64,000 bases of DNA from an uncultured Lachnospiraceae bacterium (GTDB lineage Bacteria > Bacillota > Clostridia > Lachnospirales > Lachnospiraceae): contig CAJTWM010000004.1 in the NCBI GenBank assembly GCA_910579805.1, forward strand, positions 1 to 64,000, read 5' to 3'. Below the pieces are notes generated by a model, which had not been told where the DNA came from, searched no databases, and saw only the letters and a list, made by a program, of their open reading frames with translations. Below, one piece after another: positions 16,914 through 26,114 of this stretch (position 1 is its first letter; each line of letters begins with the position of its first letter). Made by a program: the position numbers and the translations under genes.

Positions 16914-17351
16914 ATGGCATACAGGATTTATAAAAAAGCAGCGGAAACGGAAGAACTTCAATTGTTTGATGAAAGCGGGCAGCTGTCAAAGACCATTACC
17001 GTAAGACTTGACAGGGATGGGCTTGCGCAGAAATTAAGCAGCAGCCATACAGCGCTTCTTCGGGCGCGGCGGGAGGCGTTGGCATTGTCTGCGGATATGG
17101 CATCAGGAAATACGGGGAAAATAGAACAGGCCTATGAAAATACCGGACTGATCATTATTGAAATGTTTGAAGCCGTGTTCGGAAAAGAGGATTCCGACAG
17201 CATAAGGGAATTTTACGGCCAAAATGTCATGCAGATGTGCATGGATGTGATGCCGTTCATTACTGAAATAGTGATTCCTAAAGTAAGAAAGCTGGCCGGA
17301 TCAAGACAAAAGCAAAAGCTGATGGATTTCAGGAAAAAGAAGTTTTATTAG
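16914..17351 (+). CDS. tail assembly chaperone (gpG-like)
   Basis: The 145-residue helical protein lies between the major tail protein and a Gp15-type gene, before the tape measure, the usual place of the first tail chaperone. It starts at ATG 16914 behind AAGGAG. Its C-terminus is basic (RKLAGSRQKQKLMDFRKKKF). The following gene is in the +1 frame ten bases on; I see no classical slippery heptamer for a -1 shift. Confidence 0.6.
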   Translation: MAYRIYKKAAETEELQLFDESGQLSKTITVRLDRDGLAQKLSSSHTALLRARREALALSADMASGNTGKIEQAYENTGLIIIEMFEAVFGKEDSDSIREFYGQNVMQMCMDVMPFITEIVIPKVRKLAGSRQKQKLMDFRKKKFY

Positions 17352-17361
17352 GAAATGCGGC

Positions 17362-17961
17362 ATGAAAGGAAAAAGCAGACTCCGTTACAGGAAAAAAACA
17401 TTCCGTATAGACGATTCTTACAATACGGTATTGTGCTTATACAGGGCATATGAGGAGGAAACATTGACTGATGAGGAGAAGATAGAAGTTGCGGCTTCGC
17501 TTCTCGTTACAAACCACAGATTATATTTATCGGCCATGCCGGCAGCGTGGAAAGCAGAACTGGTGGAACTGATCCTGAAAAAATATGTGGAACTTCCCAA
17601 AAGGCCGCCTGTCAGGACGCATGGGGAACAGAGCCTTGATTTTTGGAGAGATAAGGGTTATATCCTGTCAAGCTTTCAGAAAGATTATGGCATAGACCTG
17701 ATCAAAGAACAGGGCAAGATGAAATGGAAGGAATTTATTGATCTGTTTCAGGGACTTTCAGAGGATACAAAAATACGGGAAGTCATGCGGATCAGAACGA
17801 TGGAAATACCTGCGTATAACGGGCGGAATGGGAAGGAAATACAGGAAATTTCGGAATTAAAGGCTTATTATATGCTGCCGGTGAAGGGAGGAGGGGGAAA
17901 ACAGGGGCTTAACAGGCTGTTTGACATATTGGAGGCGCAGGCGGCAGGAAAGGGTACATAA
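17362..17961 (+). CDS. Gp15-family tail chaperone
   Basis: The 199-residue protein matches phage Gp15: an N-terminal FRIDDSYNTVLCLYRAYEEE, a central YGIDLIKEQGKMKWKEFIDL and the C-terminal VMRIRTMEIPAYNGRNGKE. Gp15 proteins precede the tape measure gene in Firmicutes phages and are thought to help coat it during tail assembly. It abuts the tape measure start directly. Confidence 0.75.
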   Translation: MKGKSRLRYRKKTFRIDDSYNTVLCLYRAYEEETLTDEEKIEVAASLLVTNHRLYLSAMPAAWKAELVELILKKYVELPKRPPVRTHGEQSLDFWRDKGYILSSFQKDYGIDLIKEQGKMKWKEFIDLFQGLSEDTKIREVMRIRTMEIPAYNGRNGKEIQEISELKAYYMLPVKGGGGKQGLNRLFDILEAQAAGKGT

Positions 17962-20610
17962 ATGGCAAGAGAAGGGGAAGTAACTTATGAGATCCGGGGC
18001 GACGACAGTAATCTTGACGCAGACCTTACAAGGAGCGACAGGAGAGTAGAGGAACATGCAAGGCGGACTTCTGACAGGACAATAAGGACGGAGAGGGAGA
18101 CGGCGGAGGCTGTCAGAAGGGAACATTCAGAAACTACCGAACATCAGGAACGGGAAAACCAGCAGCAGGAGAGGAACGGGCAGCGGAGCGCGAAAACTTT
18201 TAAGGAACTGGCACGGGAGGTCGGCACGGATGTAAAAAAGAAAGTTACCGGCATAAAAGAGAACGCGACAAAAGCGATTACTGCGATCCGCCACCCGATC
18301 AAGTCGGTGGCAGCGTTCTCTTCGGAGAAATCAGAATCCATAAAGAAGCATTTTAAAGATTCCTTCAACCGGACGAGGGAGAGCGCCGTAAGCGGAATGG
18401 GAAAAGCGGCAAAAGCCATCCTGCATCCTGCGGAGACGGCAAAGCACGCTGCGGCATCCATTAAGGATCATTTTTCCAAAGCGGTAAAAAGTGTGATGCC
18501 GGCGCTTGAAAAGCTCGGCAAGGCGGGGGCAAAGGCCTTAGGAGCCGGATTTCTTGCGGCGGGGGGATCTGCCGCCGGGCTAGGCGCCATGGCAGTCAAA
18601 AGCGCCGTGGATATGGATAAGGCGGTAAACAGTTTTGCTGCTTCTGCAGGAACCGGAGCGGAGGCAACTGAAAAATATAAACAGGTTCTTGAAGAGGTCT
18701 ATAAGAATAATTACGGAGAGTCGTTTGAAGATATTGCCGACGCAATGTCACGGATCAGGCAGCAGATCGGGCCTGTCGTGGATACATGGGACAGTGGGAA
18801 GATACAGGAATTTACGGAATCCGCGTTTGCCCTTAGGGATACTTTTGGCTATGACATTCAGGAATCCGTGCGTGCTGCCAATGCCATGATGGAGAATTTT
18901 GGCATTGACGGTGAAAAGGCAATGAGCATGATCGCCGCAGGGACACAGAACGGGCTTGATTTTTCAGGCGAATTTCTTGACAGCATTTCAGAATATTCGG
19001 GGCAGTTTGCTAAAATCGGGCTGGATGCGGACGATATGTTTCAGGTCCTGCAGAACGGAGCGGATGCAGGAGCCTTCAATCTGGACAAGATCGGGGATGC
19101 CATAAAAGAAATGTCCATCCGTGTGATCGACGGTTCGGATACCACGGCAGAAGGGTTTCAACTGATTGGATTAAATGCAGATGAAATGGCGGGGAAATTC
19201 GCACAGGGCGGAGAAAGTGCAAGGGCGGCATTTCAGGAAATGGTGGCAGCGCTTGCCGCCATGGAAGACCCTTTGGAACAGAATACAGCAGGTACAAATC
19301 TGTTCGGGACCATGTGGGAGGATCTCGGCCCGAATGTGGTAACACAGCTTGCGGATATTTCTGACGGTGTCTATGATGCGGAAAATTCTATGGAAAACCT
19401 CAAGAAGGTTAAATATGATGACCTTGGTTCCATGTTTGAGGGACTTAAGCGGAACGTGGAAATGCTGCTGATCCCGCTGGGAAACGAACTGATCCCGGTT
19501 CTTTCGGAATTGATCGAAGCAGCCATGCCTATTTTGGAGGAGATACTTCCGCCGCTTACAGGTGCGGTGGGTGAATTTATCTCTGCACTGTCACCACTGA
19601 TGGGGGAACTTTTACCGGCCCTGTCGGACATGACCGGTGAACTCCTTCCGCTTTTTATGGAGATCATAAGCAATATCCTTCCGGTGCTGACGGATCTTGT
19701 TTCCATGCTCCTGCCGCCTCTTATGGACATTGTTTCGGCGGTAATGCCTGTGTTATGCGAGCTGATTAACGCACTGCTCCCGATCCTGTCGACGCTGATT
19801 ACTTTACTGCAGCCTGTCATAGACCTTTTCATGCAGCTATTGTATCCGATCTTAAACCTGATCAGTCAGGCGCTTGTCCCATTGATAAATGCGCTTGCCC
19901 CGCTCATCAGCCTGATGGCGGAAAACCTGATTCCTGTGCTTAATTTTTTAGGCGAGGTATTTGCACAGGTTTTTTCAGGTATGCTGGCATCCGTTTCAGA
20001 TATTATGGGAAAAATAACCAATATTTTAAAGGAAGTCCTAGCATTTATCAAGAATGTTTTTACCGGGAACTGGAAAGGTGCATGGGAAAACATTAAAAAC
20101 ATATTCAAAAATATCTGGGAAGGGCTGCAGGCCTTTTTGAAAATGCCAATCAATGCAATGATCGACCTGATCAATGGATTCATTCAGGGACTGAATAAAT
20201 TGAAGATACCTGACTGGGTACCGGCAGTAGGCGGCAAAGGTTTTTCCATACCTGAAATACCGAAACTAAGGGTGGGAATGGATTTCGTTCCGTCGGATGA
20301 TTTCCCGGCTTTTTTACATAAAGGAGAGGCCGTACTTACAGCACAGGAAAATGCGCTTTATCAGGCGAATGGAGGGATTTCCGGCGTGATCCGCAGGCTG
20401 GAAAGCCCGCAGGCTGTTTTCCGTGAAGTAATTGATTATGAAAAACTTGGCAAAGTAATGGCGGGATTGGCTTCAGACCAAAAGCTGGTCATAGCTAGAG
20501 GAGCAATTGAAGGGAATGTGATAATAGACGGAAAATATGCGGGACGTGTTCTTGCTCCTGTGATAGACCAGACGCTTGGGGAAATTCAGAAAAGAAAGGA
20601 ACGGGGATAA
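17962..20610 (+). CDS. tail tape measure protein
   Basis: The 882-residue protein is the longest in the prophage. Residues 1-75 are extremely rich in Arg and Glu. Residues about 185-215 form a glycine-rich hydrophobic segment (LGAGFLAAGGSAAGLGAMAV). Residues about 500-670 are a run of hydrophobic repeats with recurring LLP and ILP turns, as in many Firmicutes tape measures. The end has a GKVMAGLASDQ region. It sets tail length and may help DNA pass the membrane. Its last base is the first base of the next start (TAATG). Confidence 0.9.
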   Translation: MAREGEVTYEIRGDDSNLDADLTRSDRRVEEHARRTSDRTIRTERETAEAVRREHSETTEHQERENQQQERNGQRSAKTFKELAREVGTDVKKKVTGIKENATKAITAIRHPIKSVAAFSSEKSESIKKHFKDSFNRTRESAVSGMGKAAKAILHPAETAKHAAASIKDHFSKAVKSVMPALEKLGKAGAKALGAGFLAAGGSAAGLGAMAVKSAVDMDKAVNSFAASAGTGAEATEKYKQVLEEVYKNNYGESFEDIADAMSRIRQQIGPVVDTWDSGKIQEFTESAFALRDTFGYDIQESVRAANAMMENFGIDGEKAMSMIAAGTQNGLDFSGEFLDSISEYSGQFAKIGLDADDMFQVLQNGADAGAFNLDKIGDAIKEMSIRVIDGSDTTAEGFQLIGLNADEMAGKFAQGGESARAAFQEMVAALAAMEDPLEQNTAGTNLFGTMWEDLGPNVVTQLADISDGVYDAENSMENLKKVKYDDLGSMFEGLKRNVEMLLIPLGNELIPVLSELIEAAMPILEEILPPLTGAVGEFISALSPLMGELLPALSDMTGELLPLFMEIISNILPVLTDLVSMLLPPLMDIVSAVMPVLCELINALLPILSTLITLLQPVIDLFMQLLYPILNLISQALVPLINALAPLISLMAENLIPVLNFLGEVFAQVFSGMLASVSDIMGKITNILKEVLAFIKNVFTGNWKGAWENIKNIFKNIWEGLQAFLKMPINAMIDLINGFIQGLNKLKIPDWVPAVGGKGFSIPEIPKLRVGMDFVPSDDFPAFLHKGEAVLTAQENALYQANGGISGVIRRLESPQAVFREVIDYEKLGKVMAGLASDQKLVIARGAIEGNVIIDGKYAGRVLAPVIDQTLGEIQKRKERG

Positions 20611-21305
20611 TGGATGCTAATATTACCTTTGACGAAAAGCGGACTTATACTGACTGGGGGCTGAAGGTAACCACAGTGCGGATCGGATTGCCTGCACCTG
20701 TGGTTAAAAAGGTGGAAATTCCCGGAAGGGACGGAGCGCTTGACCTGACGGAGTGGGCAGGGAGGGTAAACTATTCCAAGCGGGAGGTTGAGATCGGGCT
20801 TGTCGGTTTCGGGGACCATGAAAGCTGGCATCAGCAGGTGAGCAGGATAGCGGCATATCTGCATGGGGCAAAAAGGAAAATGACCTTGGATTCCGAACCG
20901 GATCATTATTATCTTGGCCGGTTTGAGATTGACACGGTAAAAGAAAACGAGTATGTGCATGAATACAGCATAGCAGGTACGGTGGAACCTTTTAAGTACG
21001 AATGTATTTCTTCTGTGGAACCATGGAAGTGGGACAGCTTTAATTTTGAAACGGGAGTCATACGGGAATATGGAGGAATCCGCGTGGACGGGGAAAAAGT
21101 TCTTATCATTCCGGGAACTTCCATGCCGGTCGTCCCGGTTATCGTTACGGACAGTGAGATGGAAGTGCGTTTCAGGGAGGCTGCTTATCTGCTCGGGGAA
21201 GGTGAAAACAGGGTTTACGGGATCCAGTTGCTGCAGGGAGAAAATGAGCTTACATTTATCGGAACGGGAACCGTCAGTGTGGATTATCGGGGAGGGACAT
21301 TATGA
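20610..21305 (+). CDS. distal tail protein (Dit)
   Basis: The 231-residue protein has the Sipho_tail/Dit pattern: an N-terminal VEIPGRDGALDLTEWAGRVN, then a beta-rich RFEIDTVKENEYVHEYSIAG. It follows the tape measure and precedes Tal. Dit forms the hexameric hub of the baseplate. It overlaps both neighbours by a few bases, so translation is coupled. Confidence 0.85.
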   Translation: MDANITFDEKRTYTDWGLKVTTVRIGLPAPVVKKVEIPGRDGALDLTEWAGRVNYSKREVEIGLVGFGDHESWHQQVSRIAAYLHGAKRKMTLDSEPDHYYLGRFEIDTVKENEYVHEYSIAGTVEPFKYECISSVEPWKWDSFNFETGVIREYGGIRVDGEKVLIIPGTSMPVVPVIVTDSEMEVRFREAAYLLGEGENRVYGIQLLQGENELTFIGTGTVSVDYRGGTL

Positions 21306-22486
21306 AAGCGGTTTATTACCAGAATCCGGGAGAGGAAGAAAAGCTGTTATATAAGCCGGGCCTTGGATTTCCTTTGGAGGAGCCGGTACTGACGAGGGAA
21401 GTAGGGACGGCAGGCAGTTTACAGTTCAGGATATATGAAGAGCATGAGGCTTATACAAAGATCCATCCCCTCAGCACTTATTTCATGGTCAGGGAAGGGG
21501 ATGAAGAAATATTCCGGGGAAGAAATATCGGGAGTGAAGAAAACTTTTACAGGATGGGGGATATTATCTGCGAGGGGGATTTGAATTTTTTATGCGATTC
21601 CATTATGCGTCCTTATACGCATACAGGCAGCATTGAGGAGTTTATGGAAAAACTGCTGGAAAGCCATAATGGGCAAGTGGAGGAGCGGAAACAGTTCCGT
21701 TTAGGGATTGTGACGGTAAAAGACAGCAACGACCGTATCAGCCGGAGTGATTCGGGGTATACCAAGTCGCTTGAGGTATTAAAGGACAAGCTTGTGGATA
21801 CTCATGGCGGGTATCTGCGGACACGGAAAACGGACGGGATTTATTATCTTGATTATATTGAAGATTACGGGGAGGAAAACAGACAGAAAATCCGTTTCGG
21901 GGAAAACCTGCTTGACCTGACAAAATATGTGGAACCTTCACAGATCATTACGGCGCTCATACCGAACGGGAGCGAGATAGAGAAAAATGGTGAAAAGTCT
22001 CTTTTAGGAATCGGGGAGGTAAATGAAGGGGCGGACTATATTTTTAACGAGCAGGCCGTTCAGAAGTATGGGTGGATCTTTGGGCAGAAAACATGGAAGG
22101 ATGTAACAAAAGCGGATAATTTATTGAAAAAGGCGCGGGAATATCTTGATACAGCCGCAGGCCTTCCGGTAACAATGCAGTTAAAAGCAGTAGACCTGAT
22201 CCATACCGGTGCAGACATACAGTCATTTCAGGTTGGGTACTGGACGGAAGTGGTATCAGAAATCAATGGGGTAAACGGGTGGTATATGCTGACAAAGATC
22301 GAAAACAACCTTGCAGATCCGGAGGCGGATGTAATCGTGCTTGGGGGAAGTATAGATACCCTTACGTCAGGTAATTTGGATAATAAGAAAATGACAGATA
22401 AAAAACTTAGTCAGGCAGTAAAAGAGAAGACAGAAACAAGTATCCGCCTGCTGACCAAGGAGGAACTTTTTGAAATACTAATATAG
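21302..22486 (+). CDS. tail-associated protein Tal (prophage endopeptidase tail family)
   Basis: The 394-residue protein resembles the N-terminal structural part of Tal proteins (gp27-like hub): EEPVLTREVGTAGSLQFRIY, GRNIGSEENFYRMGDIICEG, KDKLVDTHGGYLRTRKT. It ends without an obvious peptidase or lysozyme domain, so it probably lacks a cell-wall-cutting extension. It follows Dit and precedes the tail fibre. Confidence 0.8.
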   Translation: MKAVYYQNPGEEEKLLYKPGLGFPLEEPVLTREVGTAGSLQFRIYEEHEAYTKIHPLSTYFMVREGDEEIFRGRNIGSEENFYRMGDIICEGDLNFLCDSIMRPYTHTGSIEEFMEKLLESHNGQVEERKQFRLGIVTVKDSNDRISRSDSGYTKSLEVLKDKLVDTHGGYLRTRKTDGIYYLDYIEDYGEENRQKIRFGENLLDLTKYVEPSQIITALIPNGSEIEKNGEKSLLGIGEVNEGADYIFNEQAVQKYGWIFGQKTWKDVTKADNLLKKAREYLDTAAGLPVTMQLKAVDLIHTGADIQSFQVGYWTEVVSEINGVNGWYMLTKIENNLADPEADVIVLGGSIDTLTSGNLDNKKMTDKKLSQAVKEKTETSIRLLTKEELFEILI

Positions 22487-22496
22487 GGATTTGACT

Positions 22497-23705
22497 ATGG
22501 CATATATAAATGAAGAAAGAATAGAAGAATTGTGGACACGGGCAAAAGAAGTGTTCCTAAATAAGAAAGATGCTTATACGCATCCAAACAGTAAGATTAT
22601 TCCGGGAACCTATACGAAAATTACGGTTGATGAACAAGGCCATGTGATGGAAGGAAGTAATCCGAGAACATTGGAGGATTACGGAATTACAGATGCCGCA
22701 AAGAAGACGGAATTGGAAGACGTAAGGAAGTCTTTTCAGGATGGATGTAGTAAAATTGCAGCAGCTATTACATCCAATGGGGTAAGTACGGCTGCAACGG
22801 CAAGCCCTGATATGATGGCGAGTAATATCAGTAACATCCGCAAACCTGACAATGGGGGTGTTACGGCCTCATTGAACTGTGGCCAATCTTACACGATCCC
22901 TAAGGGGTACCATAATGGTTCAGGAAGGGTAACATCAAACAGCCTTGCGTCACAGACACCAGCAAATGCCACTGCATTACAGATTTTAAAAGGTATGACT
23001 GCGTGGGTAAATGGAAATAAAATAACAGGCAGCATCGCATCAAAAGCGGCGGCAACTTATATACCTAAAGTAAACACTCAGACCATCGCAGCAGGACAGT
23101 ATTTGTCAGGGGTGCAGACAATCAAGGGTGATGCCAATTTGGTCGGCGCCAATATAGTGTCAGGTAAAAGCATATTTGGCGTTAGTGGAACTGCAAAGAT
23201 TGAAACAGAACATATCTATAGTAAAAGATGTGATATATCGGCAGGAACGTGGAGTGGTGCTGCTTTATCAGCTAATGGTTATGTTAATCTTACGTCTTCA
23301 TCTATAAATAGTAGCTGGCAGTTTAACCATAACCTTAATTTGAATTTAGAAAAAGTCACCTTTGTTGCCATGTGCATGACACCGCATAACGGGTTTAGAA
23401 TCGGCAGAGGATATGCCGCATCTTCCACCACAGCACAGTACCATTATATAACTTCAATTTCTCTATATGCTAATAACTTAAGTGATAATTATATAAGCGG
23501 CGGTATACTGAATAGTAATGGATTTATTTTGTGCAAATCTGAATATGATTATTACGTTCCAACGTCATCCTATAACAACATAGCAGAAGTATCATTACGC
23601 CTATATCCTAATTCGATCGGGATATATTTTGATAGTAGCCGTGGTTGTTTTGCAATAAAAGGTTCATCAGCGACGTTTTCGTTTACAATTGGATATACAA
23701 ACTGA
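22497..23705 (+). CDS. tail fibre/receptor-binding protein
   Basis: The 402-residue protein has an N-terminal helical attachment region (YINEERIEELWTRAKEVFLN). Phage-fibre modules follow, such as IPKGYHNGSGRVTSNSLASQ, AWVNGNKITGSIASKAAATY and TIAAGQYLSGVQTIKGDANL. From about residue 238 the sequence changes to a Ser/Asn/Tyr-rich beta domain encoded by AT-rich DNA unlike the rest of the operon. I infer a receptor-binding tip acquired by module exchange. No reverse transcriptase is visible, so diversification by a retroelement is not supported. Confidence 0.7.
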   Translation: MAYINEERIEELWTRAKEVFLNKKDAYTHPNSKIIPGTYTKITVDEQGHVMEGSNPRTLEDYGITDAAKKTELEDVRKSFQDGCSKIAAAITSNGVSTAATASPDMMASNISNIRKPDNGGVTASLNCGQSYTIPKGYHNGSGRVTSNSLASQTPANATALQILKGMTAWVNGNKITGSIASKAAATYIPKVNTQTIAAGQYLSGVQTIKGDANLVGANIVSGKSIFGVSGTAKIETEHIYSKRCDISAGTWSGAALSANGYVNLTSSSINSSWQFNHNLNLNLEKVTFVAMCMTPHNGFRIGRGYAASSTTAQYHYITSISLYANNLSDNYISGGILNSNGFILCKSEYDYYVPTSSYNNIAEVSLRLYPNSIGIYFDSSRGCFAIKGSSATFSFTIGYTN

Positions 23706-23725
23706 AGAGAGGAAGGTATGCAGCA

Positions 23726-24331
23726 ATGAGAGCAATCTTTATTTATGACAATACAGGGAAAATATACCATTGGGCTCAAGGAGATTTCATAGCACCTGTT
23801 GGTTTACCATATTTGATCATAGAGGATTACGATTTTGAGGAGAGGCGGGTTGAAAAGATTGACACTTCTGTTAATCCCCCGGTCCCTATATATGGGATGA
23901 CAAAAGAGGAATTAATAAGAGAAGGTATGACTTTGGAAGAATACAAAGAGTGTAGGCAGATTGAAAATAAAGAACTATTGGCAGTATTTTTAAAAGAAAA
24001 CCCTCTACTTTGGACGGATGGTTTGTACTATGGCGTCACACAGGAAGATCAAAGCGAAATGCTTGCCGACAAAACTGCTTATGAATTTAAAAAATCAATT
24101 GGAAAGGACGACTGGAAGTTGCAGTGGCATGGCATAAAATCAGACTGCAGGGATTTTACCGAAGAGGAGTTTGCAGGCTTGTTAAATGCTATTGTAAATT
24201 TTGTTTATCCGTACAGGCAGTTAGAGATGCAGTACAAAAAATTGATTTATAGTGCGACAACAAAAAAAGAGGTGGAAAATATAAAAATTGTATATCAAAT
24301 ACAGGATGGAGAGAATAGGTGCGTACAGTAA
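23726..24331 (+). CDS. tail fibre-associated protein (XkdW/DUF4376-like)
   Basis: The 201-residue protein starts MRAIFIYDNTGKIYHWAQGD, with a middle YGMTKEELIREGMTLEEYKE and a C-terminal helical DFTEEEFAGLLNAIVNFVYP. Proteins of this shape follow fibre genes and may chaperone or decorate them. ATG 23726 was chosen because GAGGAAGG precedes it; an earlier ATG at 23718 is out of frame. The gene is AT-rich like the fibre tip, suggesting the two moved together. Confidence 0.55.
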   Translation: MRAIFIYDNTGKIYHWAQGDFIAPVGLPYLIIEDYDFEERRVEKIDTSVNPPVPIYGMTKEELIREGMTLEEYKECRQIENKELLAVFLKENPLLWTDGLYYGVTQEDQSEMLADKTAYEFKKSIGKDDWKLQWHGIKSDCRDFTEEEFAGLLNAIVNFVYPYRQLEMQYKKLIYSATTKKEVENIKIVYQIQDGENRCVQ

Positions 24332-24735
24332 TAAAGAATAGTATTCTTGGGGTTATAGGAGGAGCAGTATATGTGTGCTTGGAAATGATTTGGAGAGGAC
24401 ACAGCCATTGGACTATGTTCCTGCTGGGGGCTGTCTGCTTTATGTATTCTGGCATACAAAACGAATATACTTCATGGGACAAGCCACTATTACTGCAATC
24501 TGTACAGACGGCGGTTTTTATTACAGTGAATGAATTTTTTGCAGGAATGATCATCAACCGCTGGCTGGGCTGGAATGTTTGGGATTACAGCAATCAGCCT
24601 TTTAACATTTGTGGGCAGATATGCCTGCCATTTAGCATTTTATGGGTATTGGTAGGAACAGCAGCCATAATTTTGGATGATTATTTAAGATACTGGATAT
24701 TTGGCGAGGAAAATCCTCACTATAAATTGCTTTAA
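24319..24735 (+). CDS. multi-pass membrane protein (putative ABC-transporter type IV/CmpB-like family)
   Basis: The 138-residue product has about four hydrophobic segments (GVIGGAVYVCLEM, WTMFLLGAVCFMYSGI, SVQTAVFITVNEFFAGMII, CLPFSILWVLVGTAAIIL) and the motif WLGWNVWDYSNQPFNICGQI. This matches the small membrane family labelled putative ABC-transporter type IV, which often occurs in Clostridia prophages near lysis genes. A transport role is not shown. The start is GTG 24319, overlapping the previous gene by 13 bases. Confidence 0.65.
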   Translation: MRTVIKNSILGVIGGAVYVCLEMIWRGHSHWTMFLLGAVCFMYSGIQNEYTSWDKPLLLQSVQTAVFITVNEFFAGMIINRWLGWNVWDYSNQPFNICGQICLPFSILWVLVGTAAIILDDYLRYWIFGEENPHYKLL

Positions 24736-24752
24736 TAAGGGGAATTTTATAA

Positions 24753-25016
24753 ATGGAAGAAAGGATACGGAAAATCTGGGAGTCCCGATATGGAAAAGAG
24801 GCTAGGGAGCCAATTGCGGTGCTCTTGGAAAATATAAATGGAACGCTTGGCAAAAAAGAGGATGAAGAAAAAAAAGAGGTTCGAGATGCGAGGGGAGGGT
24901 TCGAAACATTGCGGAAACGTATGGACGATATTGATGAAAAGCTTTCTGGTGCAGTGGGAAAAATAGTCAGTGTGAATGATATTTTGGGTAATCTAAAAGA
25001 GTTGGAGGAAATATAG
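24753..25016 (+). CDS. small baseplate-type protein, paralogue A
   Basis: The 87-residue protein has an IRKIWESRYGKEAREPIAVL segment and a coiled-coil ARGGFETLRKRMDDIDEKL. Both motifs recur in the next gene (IRRAVYGKDVRESIASALEQ and AKKGYPTLKEKLESVENK). They are typical of the N-terminal virion-attachment part of baseplate upper proteins. No receptor-binding domain follows, so it may be a connector or the remnant of a larger fibre. Confidence 0.55.
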   Translation: MEERIRKIWESRYGKEAREPIAVLLENINGTLGKKEDEEKKEVRDARGGFETLRKRMDDIDEKLSGAVGKIVSVNDILGNLKELEEI

Positions 25017-25017
25017 G

Positions 25018-25320
25018 ATGCAGACGATAGATGAGGCTGTCAGCAATATTCGCAGGGCAGTTTATGGAAAAGATGTCCGGGAGTCAATAGCATCTGCCTT
25101 GGAACAGGCATATCAGGATGCAAATACAAGTGCGGCAATGGAGATAGCGGATGCAAAAAAGGGATATCCAACACTGAAGGAAAAGCTGGAAAGTGTGGAG
25201 AATAAGGTTGCAGACATGGCGCATTCCGTAAATAATGTGGGTGGTCTGATAATTGTAAGACAGTCGGTACCGGAAACATTAGAAAACGGACAAATATGTA
25301 TTGTTTATGAGGAAGGATAA
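25018..25320 (+). CDS. small baseplate-type protein, paralogue B
   Basis: This 100-residue protein starts one base after its paralogue ends. It shares the YGKDVRESIA helix and the coiled coil, and adds a short C-terminal strand region (RQSVPETLENGQICIVYEEG). That end resembles the start of fibre domains that are then truncated. It is followed without a gap by the next gene. Confidence 0.55.
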   Translation: MQTIDEAVSNIRRAVYGKDVRESIASALEQAYQDANTSAAMEIADAKKGYPTLKEKLESVENKVADMAHSVNNVGGLIIVRQSVPETLENGQICIVYEEG

Positions 25321-25806
25321 ATGGGTAAAAAAATATGGTGTGCGAAGGTAAACGTAGATGGAGAATTAAAAGATGTTTCGGAAATTTATGTAGGTGAAAA
25401 TGGAAGGGTCGTCAGGAAATATAAGCGAAAAGTAGAATTGGTGGAAGACGGAGTGGATGGGGGTGAACTGGACTATAGCAGTAATATAAAAAGAGAATAT
25501 ATAGACGAAGCATTACGGCTTACATATGGAGGTGCATTTGATGAATTTGCGGGGGGATGGATCATAACGCTGCCACAATACTACAAAGAAATAAGCATTG
25601 AGTTAAAAACAACCGGAAATGCTTCATTGACTTTTATGAACAGTTTTGGTGAAACTGACAGCGTGACAGTTAGAACGAATGGTTATGAAATCCATAGCTT
25701 TATTTTTGCAGGAGTGCAGAAAAGAAAACTGAGCTGTTCATTTGGTAGAGGAAATACGGATCCGGGAGAAATTTACATTAAAAATTTATATGGATTAAGA
25801 GGATAA
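25321..25806 (+). CDS. hypothetical structural protein of the baseplate region
   Basis: The 161-residue protein begins GKKIWCAKVNVDGELKDVSE, a pattern seen in small virion proteins. Its C-terminal half is beta-rich (GGWIITLPQYYKEISIELK, VQKRKLSCSFGRGNTDPGEI) and could be a carbohydrate-binding-like sandwich. It starts directly after the preceding stop. I do not recognise a named family. Confidence 0.45.
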   Translation: MGKKIWCAKVNVDGELKDVSEIYVGENGRVVRKYKRKVELVEDGVDGGELDYSSNIKREYIDEALRLTYGGAFDEFAGGWIITLPQYYKEISIELKTTGNASLTFMNSFGETDSVTVRTNGYEIHSFIFAGVQKRKLSCSFGRGNTDPGEIYIKNLYGLRG

Positions 25807-25832
25807 GGAGGCCTGAAGGTCTTTTTATTTTT
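25807..25832 (+). terminator. weak terminator between tail and lysis genes
   Basis: AGGCC and GGTCT arms (one G-T pair) with loop TGAA precede TTTTTATTTTT. The short stem suggests partial termination before the lysis cassette. Confidence 0.35.
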
Positions 25833-25850
25833 AATTTGAGGAGGATAGGA

Positions 25851-26114
25851 ATGAACGAAGCACTAATAACAGGAGCAGTGGCAATCATTGTAAGCCTGAT
25901 CAGTGGGTTGTTTCAAATGAGGCAGGTACAGAAACAGAACGATAAGACCGTTGCGCTGATCGACTATAAGCTTGACGAGCTGACAAAGAGGGTAGACAAG
26001 CATAACAGTGTTGTTGAACGAACATACAAGCTGGAAGAGTTGACCGCACTGCAGGAGGAAAAAATCAAGGTAGCAAACCACCGCATAAATGATTTGGAGA
26101 AAGACAGTGATTAG
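25851..26114 (+). CDS. XhlA-like holin-associated protein
   Basis: The 87-residue protein has one N-terminal membrane helix (ALITGAVAIIVSLISGLF), then a long coiled coil (KLDELTKRVDKHNSVVERTY... KIKVANHRINDLEK). This is the layout of XhlA-like proteins that work with holins in Firmicutes prophages. Here the membrane segment is N-terminal, as in clostridial variants. ATG 25851 lies behind GAGGAGGATAGGA. Confidence 0.7.
   Translation: MNEALITGAVAIIVSLISGLFQMRQVQKQNDKTVALIDYKLDELTKRVDKHNSVVERTYKLEELTALQEEKIKVANHRINDLEKDSD

Noticed and set aside
17330..17362. Programmed frameshift joining the tail chaperone and Gp15 genes
   Set aside because: A fusion would need a +1 shift; no known slippery site for that is visible, and the Gp15 gene has its own ATG.
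22497..23705. Diversity-generating retroelement target in the tail fibre
   Set aside because: No reverse transcriptase or template repeat is visible in the window, and the C-terminal change looks like module exchange.
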